Source: Eurosta solidaginis (Eukaryota > Arthropoda > Insecta > Diptera > Tephritidae). From it: DNA of 64,000 nucleotides. The position numbers and the translations under genes were made by a program. The notes beneath the pieces were generated by a model that saw nothing but the letters and a program-made list of their open reading frames with translations, ran no database searches and had not been told where the DNA came from. Position 1 is the stretch's first letter, and every line of letters starts with the position of its first letter. Shown here piece by piece: positions 11,507-22,635 of this stretch. Location: NCBI RefSeq assembly GCF_040869045.1, contig NC_090319.1, positions 233,175,832-233,239,831 on the forward strand, written 5' to 3'.

Positions 11507-12229
11507 ATTTGTGACATTTTTACATAAAATTACACAATTTTAAAATGTGCGATGGTTACTTGGCTCCACATATGCGAAATCTTTAACTAAGACTATTCCG
11601 CATTCATAGATATTTGTGAGTTTTGATATTTTAGTATCTTTTGAGGAAAAAGGAGCATCTTATACTGATTTTGGCATTAAATTTAGAAATAAATATTTAA
11701 TGGAAGGAATTATTTACCACAGGCGTCGATTTTTAATACATGTCAAAAATTTTCGGGAGAGGTGTCTAATGACGCGCTTTAATTTCGGAAGCAATAATCC
11801 GAAGGCGGCAAAGTAATATTTTTACTATGTCAAGATATTTTTGGAAAAAAAAAGTTTAAGACTTTCATGGGGTTGAAGTAATTTTGGTGATATTGTTGTA
11901 CACAGAAAAGGATTAACTAAAAAGGCGTTTTACGCTGATACACATTTCAACAGTTTCGCAGCCATTTGAGGGTAATTATTCGGTTTTTTGTGAATATCTA
12001 TTAATAAAGAACAATTTCTTATTTCCGACTTCTAATTATTGAATTACATTACAGAATTCTTGAATTCAATTCTGCTGGCATTTCCTTTTGTGTCTTCTAT
12101 TCCCCTCCTCTTAAAAGAAAGGGTAAAATAAAACACGGAATACAACAAGAATTAGCAACAAAAATTTTAAGATCTATTTGGTACGGGCGTTGTTGTACTA
12201 CTTCTCTCCTTTATCACACTCTTAGTAGT
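11507..12229. other. Unassigned AT-rich spacer
   Basis: Single weak ORFs only; no motif or repeat recognised. Confidence 0.45.
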
Positions 12230-12716
12230 AGGAACTTAAAGTTAGTTACAGCTTTTTTGATAGATAACCTATTAGCCAGGCTCACAATTCTTTTGATTTT
12301 CAAATTTTTATTATTTTAAATCGATAGTTCGTCGCTTGTTCTTAATTGTTCGCTAAAAAAAATTGTTTGTTCGTCAATTGTTTATTAAAAAAAAAAATAA
12401 ATAAATAAAAATATTCTGTTTGGTTGGGACTCAAGACTATCACTGCATGAATGGGTCAATTCATTATCTAACACGCAGCATTTTCTTACTGGGTTTGCTC
12501 GCTGAGCTTGCATATGTTGATAGTTAATCGAAAAACGATTATTGCTTCATTCACAAGTCTCTTTAAAGGTTTTCGGGCGCGAAGATAATTAAATTATAAT
12601 AACATTTTTGCAATAAAATATTTATATCCTTAAAACTCTACATCAACACTTTTGTTTCTTATTAATATATTATTCAAAAAGTAATGGTAATTCTAGAATT
12701 TGGCTTGCAACTGCTA

Positions 12717-13158
12717 AAAAATTAGCTAAAAAGCCGGGAGTGGTACACAGGCACGCGTTTCGGCCCAGGATCACGAATCTGAAGACCCGATATCTGCAAT
12801 AGTTCTCGGGATATTTCCAAAAAAAGGGTGCACTTTTTCATACGGTTGTTATGTTTTTCATGATTTTGTTTACCCACCCAAAAAATTGTGAGTAAAAGTG
12901 TTCTGAGCAGAAATACTGTGGATGGCGTAGCCGGTGTTGGACTGGCTAAGGGTTATTTTTTTAAAGCGCGGCCAAGGTGTTCCGCGAAGAAATACTTTGG
13001 ATCCGACCCCCGGTTTCGGATGGACCCGGGGTTAATTTCAGTTTTTTGCTGATATCTCGAAAATATCCGAAATATCAGATTTCCGCCTCCGGATTCGAGA
13101 TCCTGAGGCCGAAACGCGTCTTTAGGTGCCACTTTTATATTTTTAGCTATTTTTTAAG
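12717..13158. repeat. Inverted repeat module with GTGGTACCCAGAGACGCG-type arms
   Basis: The arms lie at about 12717-12775 and 13102-13158. The left arm contains GTTTCGGCCCAGGATC and the right arm its complement. The outermost part reads TAGCTAAAAA on both sides. Related arms occur at 18066-18208 and 33003-33378, so this is a mobile or recombining foldback module. Confidence 0.6.
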
Positions 13159-13263
13159 GGTCCGGCGGTGTCCCAGATCATTACCTAAAATAAATATCCA
13201 TTATCAAGGTATTTACGAAATTTTATTACTTTTTCAGCACTTTCTGGTCATTTTTCTATCAAA

Positions 13264-15053
13264 ATGCCAGCAGTATCGGCAGTATCAGTTGATTTGGCAG
13301 TAAATGTCTTGATTAAATATATATCATATGTACTTCGAGACAGATGTGTTACCAAAATAAAGTTCGCCAGTATGGAAATATATTTTGGAGGATTTGGAAG
13401 GATTGTGGAGCATACCAGCTGCTCGAACAAATGTCCATCAAGACAGAAGAAAAATGTTGACAATTGCTCGAGAAAGGTGTGGAATTCCTTTTGGCAACAA
13501 AGAAAATATTTCCCCGGTTTTGAATGCTTTAACAGATAGTGTGGGGGACTTTGATAATACTTGTGATTCATATAATATTCGTCCTGAAAATATTGAAGAA
13601 GATCATGAACCTGATGACTTATCTGATAATGATGAATTTGAAGAATTTTACGTAACCACTTCTCGCGACCAAAGGAATTCATTAAAACGAGGCGAACCAC
13701 TTGTATACAAAAATCGCAAGTATTGTATTGTGGTTTTGAACCTGGCATGTGGACGAACATCGCTTCTTTTGCATTTTGGGAACAGTACCGGCTCAACTGT
13801 GCTTTCGTATTCAAACGTGGGAAAATCAACCATCGCAGTAACACATATGCAATTATGAATGGACGCTGTACAGATCGCTCTTCCCGTAATCCTGTACGTG
13901 GTATCATAAAAAATCCTTCTGCAGATGAAGGACCTGTCGTTATTATTATGATATGTCGAAATACACATTATTCAAAGAATGCTGATGTGAAGCGTCCTCT
14001 AAATGGTCATAAACCGAAGGAAGTTCTGCAAAAAGTTGTCCGTTCTGGTGTTTTAGGCTGGAGAAAAGAAGAAGCAAGAAATATTTTAAAACCGGGAAAT
14101 ACTGGATCACCATTTTTATACGACTTGAACGTACTTCACCAAGCTAAAATGAAAGCTTCATACGAAGAACTTGGGATAACTCCCGATGATTGAAGGGATA
14201 CAGTGTTGTCTGTACGTAATATGAATCAAAATCCAAAATACGTGAAATCCATTTCATGTGTCGGTGATACTCCGTTCTTTGTATTCTATATGACTCCTAT
14301 GCAATTACACACTTACGCGGAATATGTGCGAATTCATAAGCAACATTCATCAATATGCATCGATACGACTGGTAGGGTAGTAAAGAAGCTAACTGAATTT
14401 GGTGGTAAAAAAAAGGGTTACATGTTTTTATATCAGATTGTAATTAATTTTAATGGTTCAACCGTATCTATATATCAAATATTATCAGAGAAATATAGCG
14501 CAAATTTTATTTCTTTTTGGCTTTCTGAGTGGGCGAACAAAATGAAATTACCGTGACAAGCAGTCTGTGATGGGTCCCGAGCTCTTTTAAATGCAATGTC
14601 AACATCATTTAATGGTACAAATTTAAAGGAATACATTAACTTTGTGTTCGAAAATTTAACGACACACAGTGCTCTACAACCACGTACTTTCATACGGTTG
14701 GATACATCTCACTTCCTTCATGCTGTCAGCAAATGGAAATGTTTTGAGTCTGTTCTGCACAAAATCGTCAAATCTTTTTTTATGTTGCGTTGTACTAATG
14801 ATAGACTGTCAGAATTTATCTGCATTAGAGAACATTTTTCATTGATATTAAGAGTGTGCAACACAGAGTTCGAAGATTCGATTATAGCAATAGACAACCG
14901 TATGATTACTCCGGGAGAAGCTAAGAAAAATTTAGAGCAATTAATTTCTCAGCGGGACTTAGATCTTACTTCTGTAGATTCCGTTGAAGTAGACCTTGAC
15001 AAAACGTTAGTTTTCGAAGAATTATCACCAAACGCTGTTGATAACAAGGGGTA
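13264..15053 (+). pseudogene. MULE/Phantom (NOF-like) transposase, N-terminal and catalytic part
   Basis: A series of plus-strand fragments in several frames (13264-13539, 13385-13858, 13723-14193, 14203-14556, 14596-15054). They line up as one protein broken by frameshifts and in-frame stops (near 13720, 14191-14193, 14554-14556, 15052-15054). The acidic N-terminal part (EEDHEPDDLSDNDEFEEF) is followed by SSICIDTTGRVVKKLTEFGG, FLYQIVINFNGSTVSIYQIL, QAVCDGSRALLNAM (across the stop at 14554) and FIRLDTSHFLHAVSKWKCF. The spaced Asp residues and the D-x-x-H motif fit a MULE-type DDE transposase such as that of NOF/Phantom elements. The superfamily call is by motif memory and needs a profile search. 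Confidence 0.55.
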
Positions 15054-16720
15054 GTCATTCGCTTTGTTATCGTGGATTGACAAGATATGTAAAAAAACTA
15101 ATACAATAACCTTTACTGGTACGAAACTAAACCCTCACTACTTACCAAAACTGTACGATAATCTTGTTGAAAATATGAAAGATTTTCCACTTTGCTCAAA
15201 TGTATGCACGCCTGAGACTATGCTACGACCTACTTCGTGCTAAGTAGAAACAGACTTTAAAGATTTGAAAATGAATTTGAGTAAGAAAGTAAAGTTACCA
15301 ACATCAGATATAAAAATTTTTAAAATTACATATTGCTGACATCTTAGGTGGAGGTGTAAATATTTTCCGTTCTAAGCTAACTAAATTTGTAGTCGATAAC
15401 TCCGATAATTTAAAAAATTCAAAAGAAATCTTTTTTGAAAACTGGAAAGGAAAATGGAAAAATGAGACAGTAATTGATTAAGATTGGACGTCAGATTACG
15501 CAATGGATGCATCGGATACCGTTGAACGAAATAATTCAATCACACTGCCAAAAAATACTAATTTAGCTTTATATGCTGATTTAGATTTAAATACACAAGT
15601 AGCAGAATTCAAAAATGGTGCCAATGACCTTATGTGTACATTTGAAGAACATATTGATCACAATTATAGCATAAATTAAAAAAAAGAAAATGTTAATCAT
15701 ATCATAAATGCTTGTGTTTTAACGGAAAAACCTAACGAACCGCTGTCTGTTGCAATAGAAAATCTAATGAAACAAAAGTCTGAACCAAAGCTGTCCAGAA
15801 GCTGAATTATTAAATAATGTAGATATCGATCAAAAAAAATCCAAATGTATCAAAAAACGTAAAAATTGTCTTCTCCGCAACGGAAATTATACTGGTCCTG
15901 TTGATTTTAGAGGATTAAGGTGGACAGTTTTGAATACTTGTCCTTTTGACCCGATATCTCAAATATTAGTAACGGCTGCACTGAATAGTAATCATTATCT
16001 TGAATTCATTAGTAAATCTGATATTCCTATTTTTAAATTTCTTCAATGCTTTATTAACAATGGAGCCTCCAAGGAAATATATTTACAACGGATGTCTGTC
16101 TTATATCCTATTTATAACACAGAAAAATTTTAAGATGGTACCACTAAAATTAAAGTTGCTCCTCGCATAAATTGTTTTGATAACATCACTGAACTTTCAA
16201 AAGTTTTATTTGAAGATGCACCAAGCTTTATTCGATCGACCCTATGTTCAAATAGTTCGTGTCCAGCTCATACACAAGCTCTTGCAGCTATCAGTGCAAA
16301 TCATAGAATAATAACACAATACGGATTTATTGCCCTGGAAAGAGCTCTCGCCATCATTGTGAATAGTGAATAGGGAGTGGAATGAAGGAAAACAGAAATC
16401 AGAGTTGAAATTCTTGAAAATTCCTTTTTCTGATTTTCTGTTTTTCTTTATTCCACTGCATCCTTGTGCTGTATTCACAATAGAGTTGCTGGTTTTCGGC
16501 AACAAAACTTGCCCTGTGTAAATCCGGTCTTATGGCTAAAATTCATTATCAATTTATTAATTTTCAGACTATCTGGAGTTGCAGAGTATGAAACAGGTCA
16601 CTACTTCGCGTATTGCCCACGATTAAATGGTAATTGGCAAATTTATAATGATCATCATTGAAAGATGCCGAGGTTTTATATTTTACAAGAAGACTGATTC
16701 TGTGATTTTAACTAACTTAA
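15054..16720 (+). pseudogene. C-terminal part of the same transposase, with a ubiquitin-protease-like domain
   Basis: The plus-strand reading continues in pieces after the stop at 15052-15054. One piece contains NPHYLPKLYDNLVENMKDFP and VETDFKDLKMNL. A later piece (15930-16133) has LNTCPFDPISQILVTAALNS, which resembles the Cys box of a C19-type ubiquitin protease (N-T-C then S/Q). About 430 bp on, GVAEYETGHYFAYCPRLNGN (16570-16640) resembles its His box (GHYxAY). A 126-bp foldback (16356-16481) interrupts the region between them. The two boxes are in the right order and spacing for one papain-like fold. Protease identity is inference; the frame is broken in several places, so no active protein is expected. 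Confidence 0.45.
16356..16481. repeat. 126-bp foldback inserted in the transposase gene
   Basis: The ends ATTGTGAATA and TATTCACAAT are perfect inverted repeats. Internal arms 16376-16404 and 16430-16458 are also complementary (AGTGGAAT...CAGAAATCAGA). It interrupts the protease-like reading. No clear TSD was seen. Confidence 0.5.
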
Positions 16721-16770
16721 AAGACGTACCTGAAGTAGTATTCCAATAATGTTAAACATAAATAAAATAA

Positions 16771-16974
16771 ATATATAGACAGAGGTAAGCGCAGCGATAG
16801 TGTTCGCTAAGCTACTGTAGCCTAAACGGGTTTGCATCATCATGTTGCAGTAGCGCCTCACTGCCTCATTGGTTAATAAATACAATCCGATTGACGACAA
16901 TTCGGATAAGTTAGTTAATAACTCAATATATAATATACTGTTATTTAACATTTAGCACGCGTTAGCTTTCACAC
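16771..16974. other. Spacer between the transposon and the transferrin remnant
   Basis: No recognised feature. A minus-strand ORF here (16712-16951) has no family motif. Confidence 0.4.
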
Positions 16975-17980
16975 AAGAAGATGATCAATCCTTTGGCAAA
17001 TATTTACAAAATACTATGGCATGTATCTATGGCATACGTGAGTGTCCAGTACCTAGTATGACTCTGTGTTTAACATCTGATCAGGAGCTGCAAAATGCAT
17101 TAAAATGAGGGTGCGCTTCAAACATTTCACTCACTATACTACTCCTTTAACTGCTGCTTACTCTTTATTTTTAGGTCGCCTTAATAGCTAAAATCCTAAA
17201 GCCAAAATTGATATGCAAAAATATGCATTCACTGCCGACGAGTACTTTACAATGGTTAATGAATATAATACGGGTGTTCCCTATGATAGTATGTGTGACC
17301 TTTGTCATGGCACAAGCTGTCGTTATTGTAGACCCGATGTTTCCGAAGGCTATTACGGACATACGGGTGCGTTCCGTTGTCTTGTAGATGGTGGTGGGCA
17401 TGTAGGGTTTATGAAACACACCACTGTTATGCAAAGTACGGATGGCAAACGAAAGGAGTGGTGGGCATAAAATACGTTGAATGATGATTTTGAATTACTC
17501 TGCACTAATAGTAAGTATTTATTTTTTGTATTCTGCTTCTATTTATAAAATACTGATTATTTCCTGATTTTCTTATTTTTCAGGCACACGCGCAGAGTTA
17601 CACGATTACAAAAATGCAATTTGGGTAAAGTAAAGGCGAATGCAATTGTAACACGTGGCGGTGAGAACTGCAATGAAACTCAAGTGAACTCATATATTAA
17701 TCTGCTAAAATAAGCGCAACAATTGTATAGACGAAAAAATACTGATGATTTCAATTTGAGTATGTTTTCATCGCGAATGGGCCGTTTTGATTTGATCTTC
17801 TAACACAACACGTCAGCTATGCGTCATACCACCAAATCAAAGACGTTATGATATCTATTTGGGCTACAATTTTATGCGTGCACGGTTATAACCGATTGTT
17901 ATGCTGGAGCAAGTCAGTTGGCGGTATCAGTACCACTATTTCTTTTGCTGGGTTGCTTGTTGCCAAAGCCATCAGCTTGA
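16975..17980 (+). pseudogene. Transferrin (melanotransferrin/Tsf2-like) pseudogene, three exons
   Basis: Transferrins are extracellular or membrane-anchored iron-binding proteins. Exon A (about 16975-17110) reads CPVPSMTLCLTSDQELQ. A 64-bp intron (17111-17174, GT...TTTTTAG) precedes exon B (17175-17510), which has ILKPKLICKNMHS and then CRPDVSEGYYGHTGAFRCLV and GHVGFMKHTTV. A 73-bp intron (17511-17583, GTAAGT...TTTTTCAG) precedes exon C, which ends near 17980 in a hydrophobic tail (LAVSVPLFLLLG), like the GPI signal of melanotransferrin-type proteins. It is broken by one-base shifts in exon A (near 17095) and exon C (near 17615), a TAA at 17468-17470, and loss of the central coding part between the two halves of exon B. 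Retained introns show a DNA-level duplicate, not a retrocopy. Family assignment is strong; the exact paralogue is inferred. Confidence 0.75.
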
Positions 17981-18065
17981 TATACACCTGGAGAGGTTTT
18001 AAGTTAAAAAAATATTCCGGTATTTGTTTCCTTTGACTGACAACTACCAAAAAAAATAGCTAAAA

Positions 18066-18208
18066 ATACGAAGGTGGTACCCAGAGACGCGTTTCGGGCC
18101 CAGGATCTTGAATCCGTTGTTGGAGAAGTATTAGAGATGTCGGGTTTCCGACAACGGATTGGAGATCCTGGGACCGAAACTTGTCTCTGGGTACCACTTT
18201 CGGCATAC
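18066..18208. repeat. Small foldback of the GGTACCCAGAGACGCG family
   Basis: Arms of about 52 bp (left GGTGGTACCCAGAGACGCGT, right its near-complement) enclose a 30-bp loop. It shares the arms and the TAGCTAAAAAT flank with the MULE-like modules at 12717-13158 and 33003-33378. It marks the exact truncation point of the reverse transcriptase to its right. Confidence 0.6.
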
Positions 18209-19013
18209 GATTATATTCGTAATGACCATTATTAGTTACAAACGCGGTGTATTGCTTAGCATTTTCTTCCAATTCAATTTGGTGATAACCCATATTAAAG
18301 TCTAATGTTGTATAGTACTCATTACCTACAAGCGATGCAAATAATTCGTCCATTACCGGCATTGGAAATGGTTGTTTCACCGTAAGGCGGTTCAGTTGTC
18401 TAAAGTCGACACACAATCTATGCTTATTATCTTTTTTCTCCACGAGAACTACCGGCGCAGCATACGCGGAATCAGATATACGAATTACGTCTTTTGTCAA
18501 TAAATCTTGTATTATTTCATCCAAGATTGGTCTTTTCGCGAAAGGTAACCGGTATGGTTTCATATTAATAGGAGTATCGCTGTCAAGCTTTATATTCATT
18601 TTTAGCAACTTGGCTTTTCCAAGAGTATTGAAACGGCCTTCGTATTTTCGCAACACTTTCTTTAAGTTTTCATTTTCAACGGTCACGTTATCAACTAAGT
18701 TCACTTTGGATTTCATCCAACAATCCTGTCCATCAATCACGAAAATATTTCCATTTGTACATAACACATCTCTTCCCACTAGCACATCATAGTCAAGTTT
18801 ATTGTCATCGATTATCAATAGATTCGCATCAACACACACATCATCAATTATCATATTACTTTTCATAAATTCAAAACATTCATATTCGCCTCCTGCGAAG
18901 CCTTTCAACTGAACAAAACATTTTTCTTTCAAATTATTTTCAAATTGATTTGCAAAATTTCTTTTAATTAACGATCGCGCACTGCCTGAATCTATGAGCG
19001 CTTCAACTACCAC
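18209..19013 (-). pseudogene. pol: Gypsy pol fragment: protease and truncated reverse transcriptase
   Basis: Minus strand. It starts with an aspartic protease (ALIDSGSARSLIKRNF). The RT fingers and palm follow (HRLCVDFRQLNRLTVKQPFPMP, TTLDFNMGYHQIELEE) and stop at GHYEYNRMP, before the YxDD motif, where the foldback at 18066-18208 begins. RT catalysis is therefore impossible. It continues upstream into gag and nucleocapsid reading on the same strand. Confidence 0.75.
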
Positions 19014-19018
19014 ATTGT

Positions 19019-20739
19019 TTACTTAACCATTTTCATATTACAATTTTCTTTGTTTTCTTCAATTGTGTTACACCTAGATTTTTGTTTTGCTTCACAATTT
19101 TCTACATCATGCCCATACTTGTTGCATTTTGTACACTTTTTACGCTTTTGAGGCTCTGTGCAATTTCGAGAAATCTGCCCTGACTTGCGACAATTGTAAC
19201 ACACAATGCCTTGATTTTCTTTTCTTTCTTTGTTATTGTTATTATTTTTTGACGTTTGTTGTGCATGCTTTTCTCGCGAAACGTCTAACTTTGACACTGA
19301 GTCTGGTTTGTACGAATATGTGTTAACCGAGCACTAATTTACAATTACTCTCAATAATTCATTAGCATGATTATACGTTTTTGCCGAAAATGAGCGCTTC
19401 ATATCAATATCGTTTATCCCATTGAGGACATATTTTATTATCGATTGGTCATCTAACCCACCCTGTCTACTAACAGATAACACACGATAGTAGAATGTCT
19501 TTGGAGTTTCACTCAATGCACGGCGCATACTCATTAATCTCATATGAATTTCGGCTGCGTTTATTTGAGCAGGAAACTCAAACAAAAAGTCACTCACAAA
19601 CCTCGACCAATTTGTATACACTTCTGAAGCAGAGTCCAGCCACAGTTAAGCACAACCTTTCATTTTTGCACTCACTGCAAATAATAATAATATGTCACTC
19701 CAACCATATGCTTGGCGAAGTTGTTCTACTTTTCCAATAAATTGAACTGATGTCAACTCTTTCACACTTGGGTCAAAAGTTGGTAAAATACCAATGATAT
19801 TTTGTACGCTCCCAAAATCTGAGCATGTTCTTCGTTCAGTTGGATACTCTCCCCTATCGCAACACATATTTGTTGATGGGTATGTATTTTGCACACATGT
19901 TGGTACATGCATGTTCGTGGTTACGTAGTTTGGTTGTGAAATACCAGCAAAATGTACTCTTCGCGTCGTATTTGGGATGTGTTGTACATTAAAATCTGCG
20001 GTATGACTTGGCATACATATTCTTGCTGTTCGATCGTATTGAAATTGCATTTATGTAGCAGCATTGTAAATGCTTGCGCTCGTCGGCTCTCCTACGTCAC
20101 GATTTATTGTATACAAATTTGTCGCATTATACTTTACTCCAGCGGTATTCTCTCCACTGTAGCATATCGGCTGCTGCACAGCTGCAAAGGAATGCGGAGA
20201 CAAACCAACTGTTGTTCTCTCTGTTCCTACCGTTCGTATATCTTACCATTTGGTAACTTCAGTAGTGCGATAGAGTGAGAAGATTGACATAGCGTCGTCA
20301 AATCATCTCCTGCTCTCATCGTCGGCGCCACTGAAAAATTTGAAATAATCCGTTGATTCGTGGGAATCAATTCATCTGTATGCGAGTTTGTATATATGTC
20401 ATCGAATGTTCTGGAAGCTGAGCCTGGCATGTGGCGTTCCACAATATCTTCTGAAGATGCTGATGCAATTTCGTTACGATTTTCATTATTTCGCGAGGGT
20501 GACGATGCACTTAGCGGCTGTGTTTTATTAACACTTTTGCGAAGCGAATTATCTATGGATGTTTCTATTACCTGTAACCGGCGTTCAATACTTTCATTTA
20601 ACGCGCTTTCGAATTGTTCATTAAACTGGTGCTCGCACAGCTTTTCAACCAGCTTCGCTTTGTTACCGGCGGTGGATAATCCAAGTTCACGCAAACGCTG
20701 GCGCAAATCTACCACTCTCATTTCACTAAACTTTTCCAT
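19019..20739 (-). pseudogene. gag: Gypsy gag with SAP-like N-terminus and two zinc knuckles, broken
   Basis: Minus strand, in four frames. 20739-20227 begins MEKFSEMRVVDLRQRLRELG, a SAP-like DNA-binding helix pair, then a Ser/Asn-rich stretch. 20050-19646 and 19621-19334 form the capsid part. 19297-19019 carries CYNCRKSGQISRNC and CTKCNKYGHDVENC. The breaks between fragments are frameshifts or stops. The SAP-like start is shared with the gags at 27087 and 36843, so these three elements belong to one lineage. Confidence 0.7.
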
Positions 20740-21085
20740 TCTTATTTATTTATTCTTTAGGTGTAAATTACGTGTCTCACTTATGAACGTGCAACAGTTT
20801 TTTCCTTATAAACGCTTCGAATTTCGCGCACGAATATTCACGTTTCACTGTCAGGCATAGATCACGTCTCACTTCTGAACTGCCAGAAACTTACCGAGTG
20901 GTCATTTACTCTTTCAATGTTTGTCAGGAGTTTTATATAAAATATAAAAGGTATTTAATAATTCAAAAGAATGGAAAATTACAAAGTTTAGGAAATACAA
21001 AGTTTATGATATTTTAAATTTCAATTAATTAATTACTGCCGCGCGCTACCAATTCGTTTTAATGTTCTTCGTCAACTCTTCTCAA
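20740..21085 (-). other. Leader-like and junction sequence between two gypsy fragments
   Basis: AT-rich. It holds the presumed 5' leader of the gag to its left (minus strand) and the truncated 3' end of the element to its right. Neither an LTR nor a clear primer site was recognised. Confidence 0.35.
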
Positions 21086-21787
21086 CTAACTGCCCTTTTG
21101 CTTCGAGTCGCTCTTCGTTGTCATGTCAAGTAGGGATGCATTTTTAAGTATGTCACACTTGTGACCCAAATAATTTATTTCCTTTTTAAACAGCGAACAC
21201 TTTTTGGGACTAAGTTTCAGACCAGCGCAAGCTATTCTCGGGAAAACTTCCTCCAAGTTCTTAAGATGTTCATCAAAGTTCTTGCCAAATACGATGATAT
21301 CGTCCAGGTACACCAAGCATGTTTTCCAATGTAGTCCTTTCAGTACCTGGTCCGTGAGTGCTGGTGCATTACAAAGTCCAAACGGCATCACTGTAAATTG
21401 CCAAAGACCATAACCGACACTGAAGGCTGTTTTCTCTTTATCTTCCTCTTTCACCCCAACTTGCCAGTAGCCGCTTTTCAAGTCCAGTGTGGAAAACCAT
21501 TTCGTATCAGCTAGCGAGTTCAGAGTATCGTCAATTCTTGGCAATGGGTAGCTATCCTTTTTCGTGACTTCGTTCAACTTGCGGTAGTCCACGCAAAACC
21601 TCATTTTCCCATCCTTCTTCTTCACAAGTACCACCGGTGAGCTCCATGGACTAGCTGATGGTTCGATGACACCGCTGTCGCCCATTTCTTGTACGATTTG
21701 ACCCACAACTTCGCGCTTCGCCAGTGGAACACTACGAGGAGCTTGACGTATCGGCCTCGCGTCTCCAGTGTCAATTTGAGGTTTCAC
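21086..21787 (-). pseudogene. pol: Gypsy reverse transcriptase, truncated
   Basis: Minus strand, 233 aa. The RT core is well conserved: SPWSSPVVLVKKKDGKMRFC, DYRKLNEVTKKDSYPLPRID, TLDLKSGYWQV, VMPFGLCNAP and the catalytic CLVYLDDIIVFG. After EINYLGHK the reading changes to an unrelated tail (CDILKNASLLDMTTKSDSKQ), which marks a deletion that removed the RT C-terminus, RNase H and integrase. Confidence 0.8.
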
Positions 21788-22600
21788 AACATTGGTGCGG
21801 CCTGGTTTGGAACCATCCTGGTCAAATATGTTTGCGAACTTAGGAGCAGTTGCTTTGCCTTACTATGATAATCTTGATCTAGCCCCTCGGCCCATGCCGT
21901 GATGTCATTTCAAAGATCAGTCTTGCTAGTTGAAACGTGTTCCTGGGGCTGTTCACAGTTAATAACTATTTCAGCCTCTTGGCATCTTCCCAATATAGTT
22001 CCTTTTGTCAATTTGAGTGGTTACTTGAACTCATTGAGTACTCTTACCGGAATACGTTCATCTTGTTTTGTATTAGCCAGGATTTTTCCTACAAGTATGT
22101 TCGGTGTTGATTTGTTTGCTGCCTCGACAACCCAAAATTTGTTTGCTCCACAACCTCCATCAACCTTTGCCCAGATGACTGCTTCGGATTTTGGTAGTAT
22201 TTGCTGACTCTCTTCCACCAGCACTCGTTTACTGCTGTAGCCTCTCTCGTAGCCGAAATTAAGTGCCACAGCCATGTTCTTATATCGCATCGTCTTGCTT
22301 TGCATATCGACCTTGATGCCACTCCAATTTTGATTTCGTCAACAATCTCTGCCACTATAAAATTGCTACTTCACATGCTACTTCTCCAATTACCTGGGTG
22401 TCCCCTCCCGTGGCTGTACGTAATCGTGCTTCAAGCAATAGTCTTATCTTCTTGTTGACTAAATCTGATCGAATGATGGAATGGGATGCACCCGTATCTA
22501 TAGTCAGTAAACGGTCCTTTCCATTCACATGTCCTCCCACAGTAAGATTGCTTGACCTTCTTCAAATTTGCGAGATAGAGATTATGGGGCATTCAATTTA
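21788..22600 (-). pseudogene. pol: Protease and linker of the same pol, broken
   Basis: Minus strand. 22540-22355 contains the aspartic protease start GKDRLLTIDTGASHSIIRSD. Overlapping frames at 22305-22021 and 22355-22089 contain the remaining protease/linker reading (ESQQILPKSEAVIWAKVDGG), which shows frameshifts near 22330 and 22020. Confidence 0.65.
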
Positions 22601-22635
22601 GGGAGCCAGCTGTCGCCCCTTGCGGCTGACTCGCT

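Larger units (their letters stand above)
12230..16770 (+). mobile_element. MULE/NOF-like (foldback-type) DNA transposon, copy A, decayed
   Basis: About 12230-13430 is repeated in reverse complement at 32730-33498 plus 37153-37471, where a retrotransposon has split it. Parts also recur at 29031-29311 and 51355-51490. The left part carries runs of GAACAAAC/AACAATTA-type subrepeats and an internal inverted repeat (12717-13158). A long, broken transposase-like reading follows on the plus strand to about 16720. The exact ends are not defined because no TSD was found; the right end is placed after an AATAAA-rich stretch near 16770. Confidence 0.55.

Noticed and set aside
12977..13303. 108-aa plus-strand ORF as a gene
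   Set aside because: It spans the inverted-repeat module shared with other copies and has no protein motif.
17213..17470. Intact small transferrin-like gene
   Set aside because: The ORF ends at an internal stop and lies between frameshifted exons of a longer pseudogene.
18060..18200. C-terminal extension of the RT ORF (after YNRMP)
   Set aside because: That part of the ORF is translated foldback sequence, not RT.
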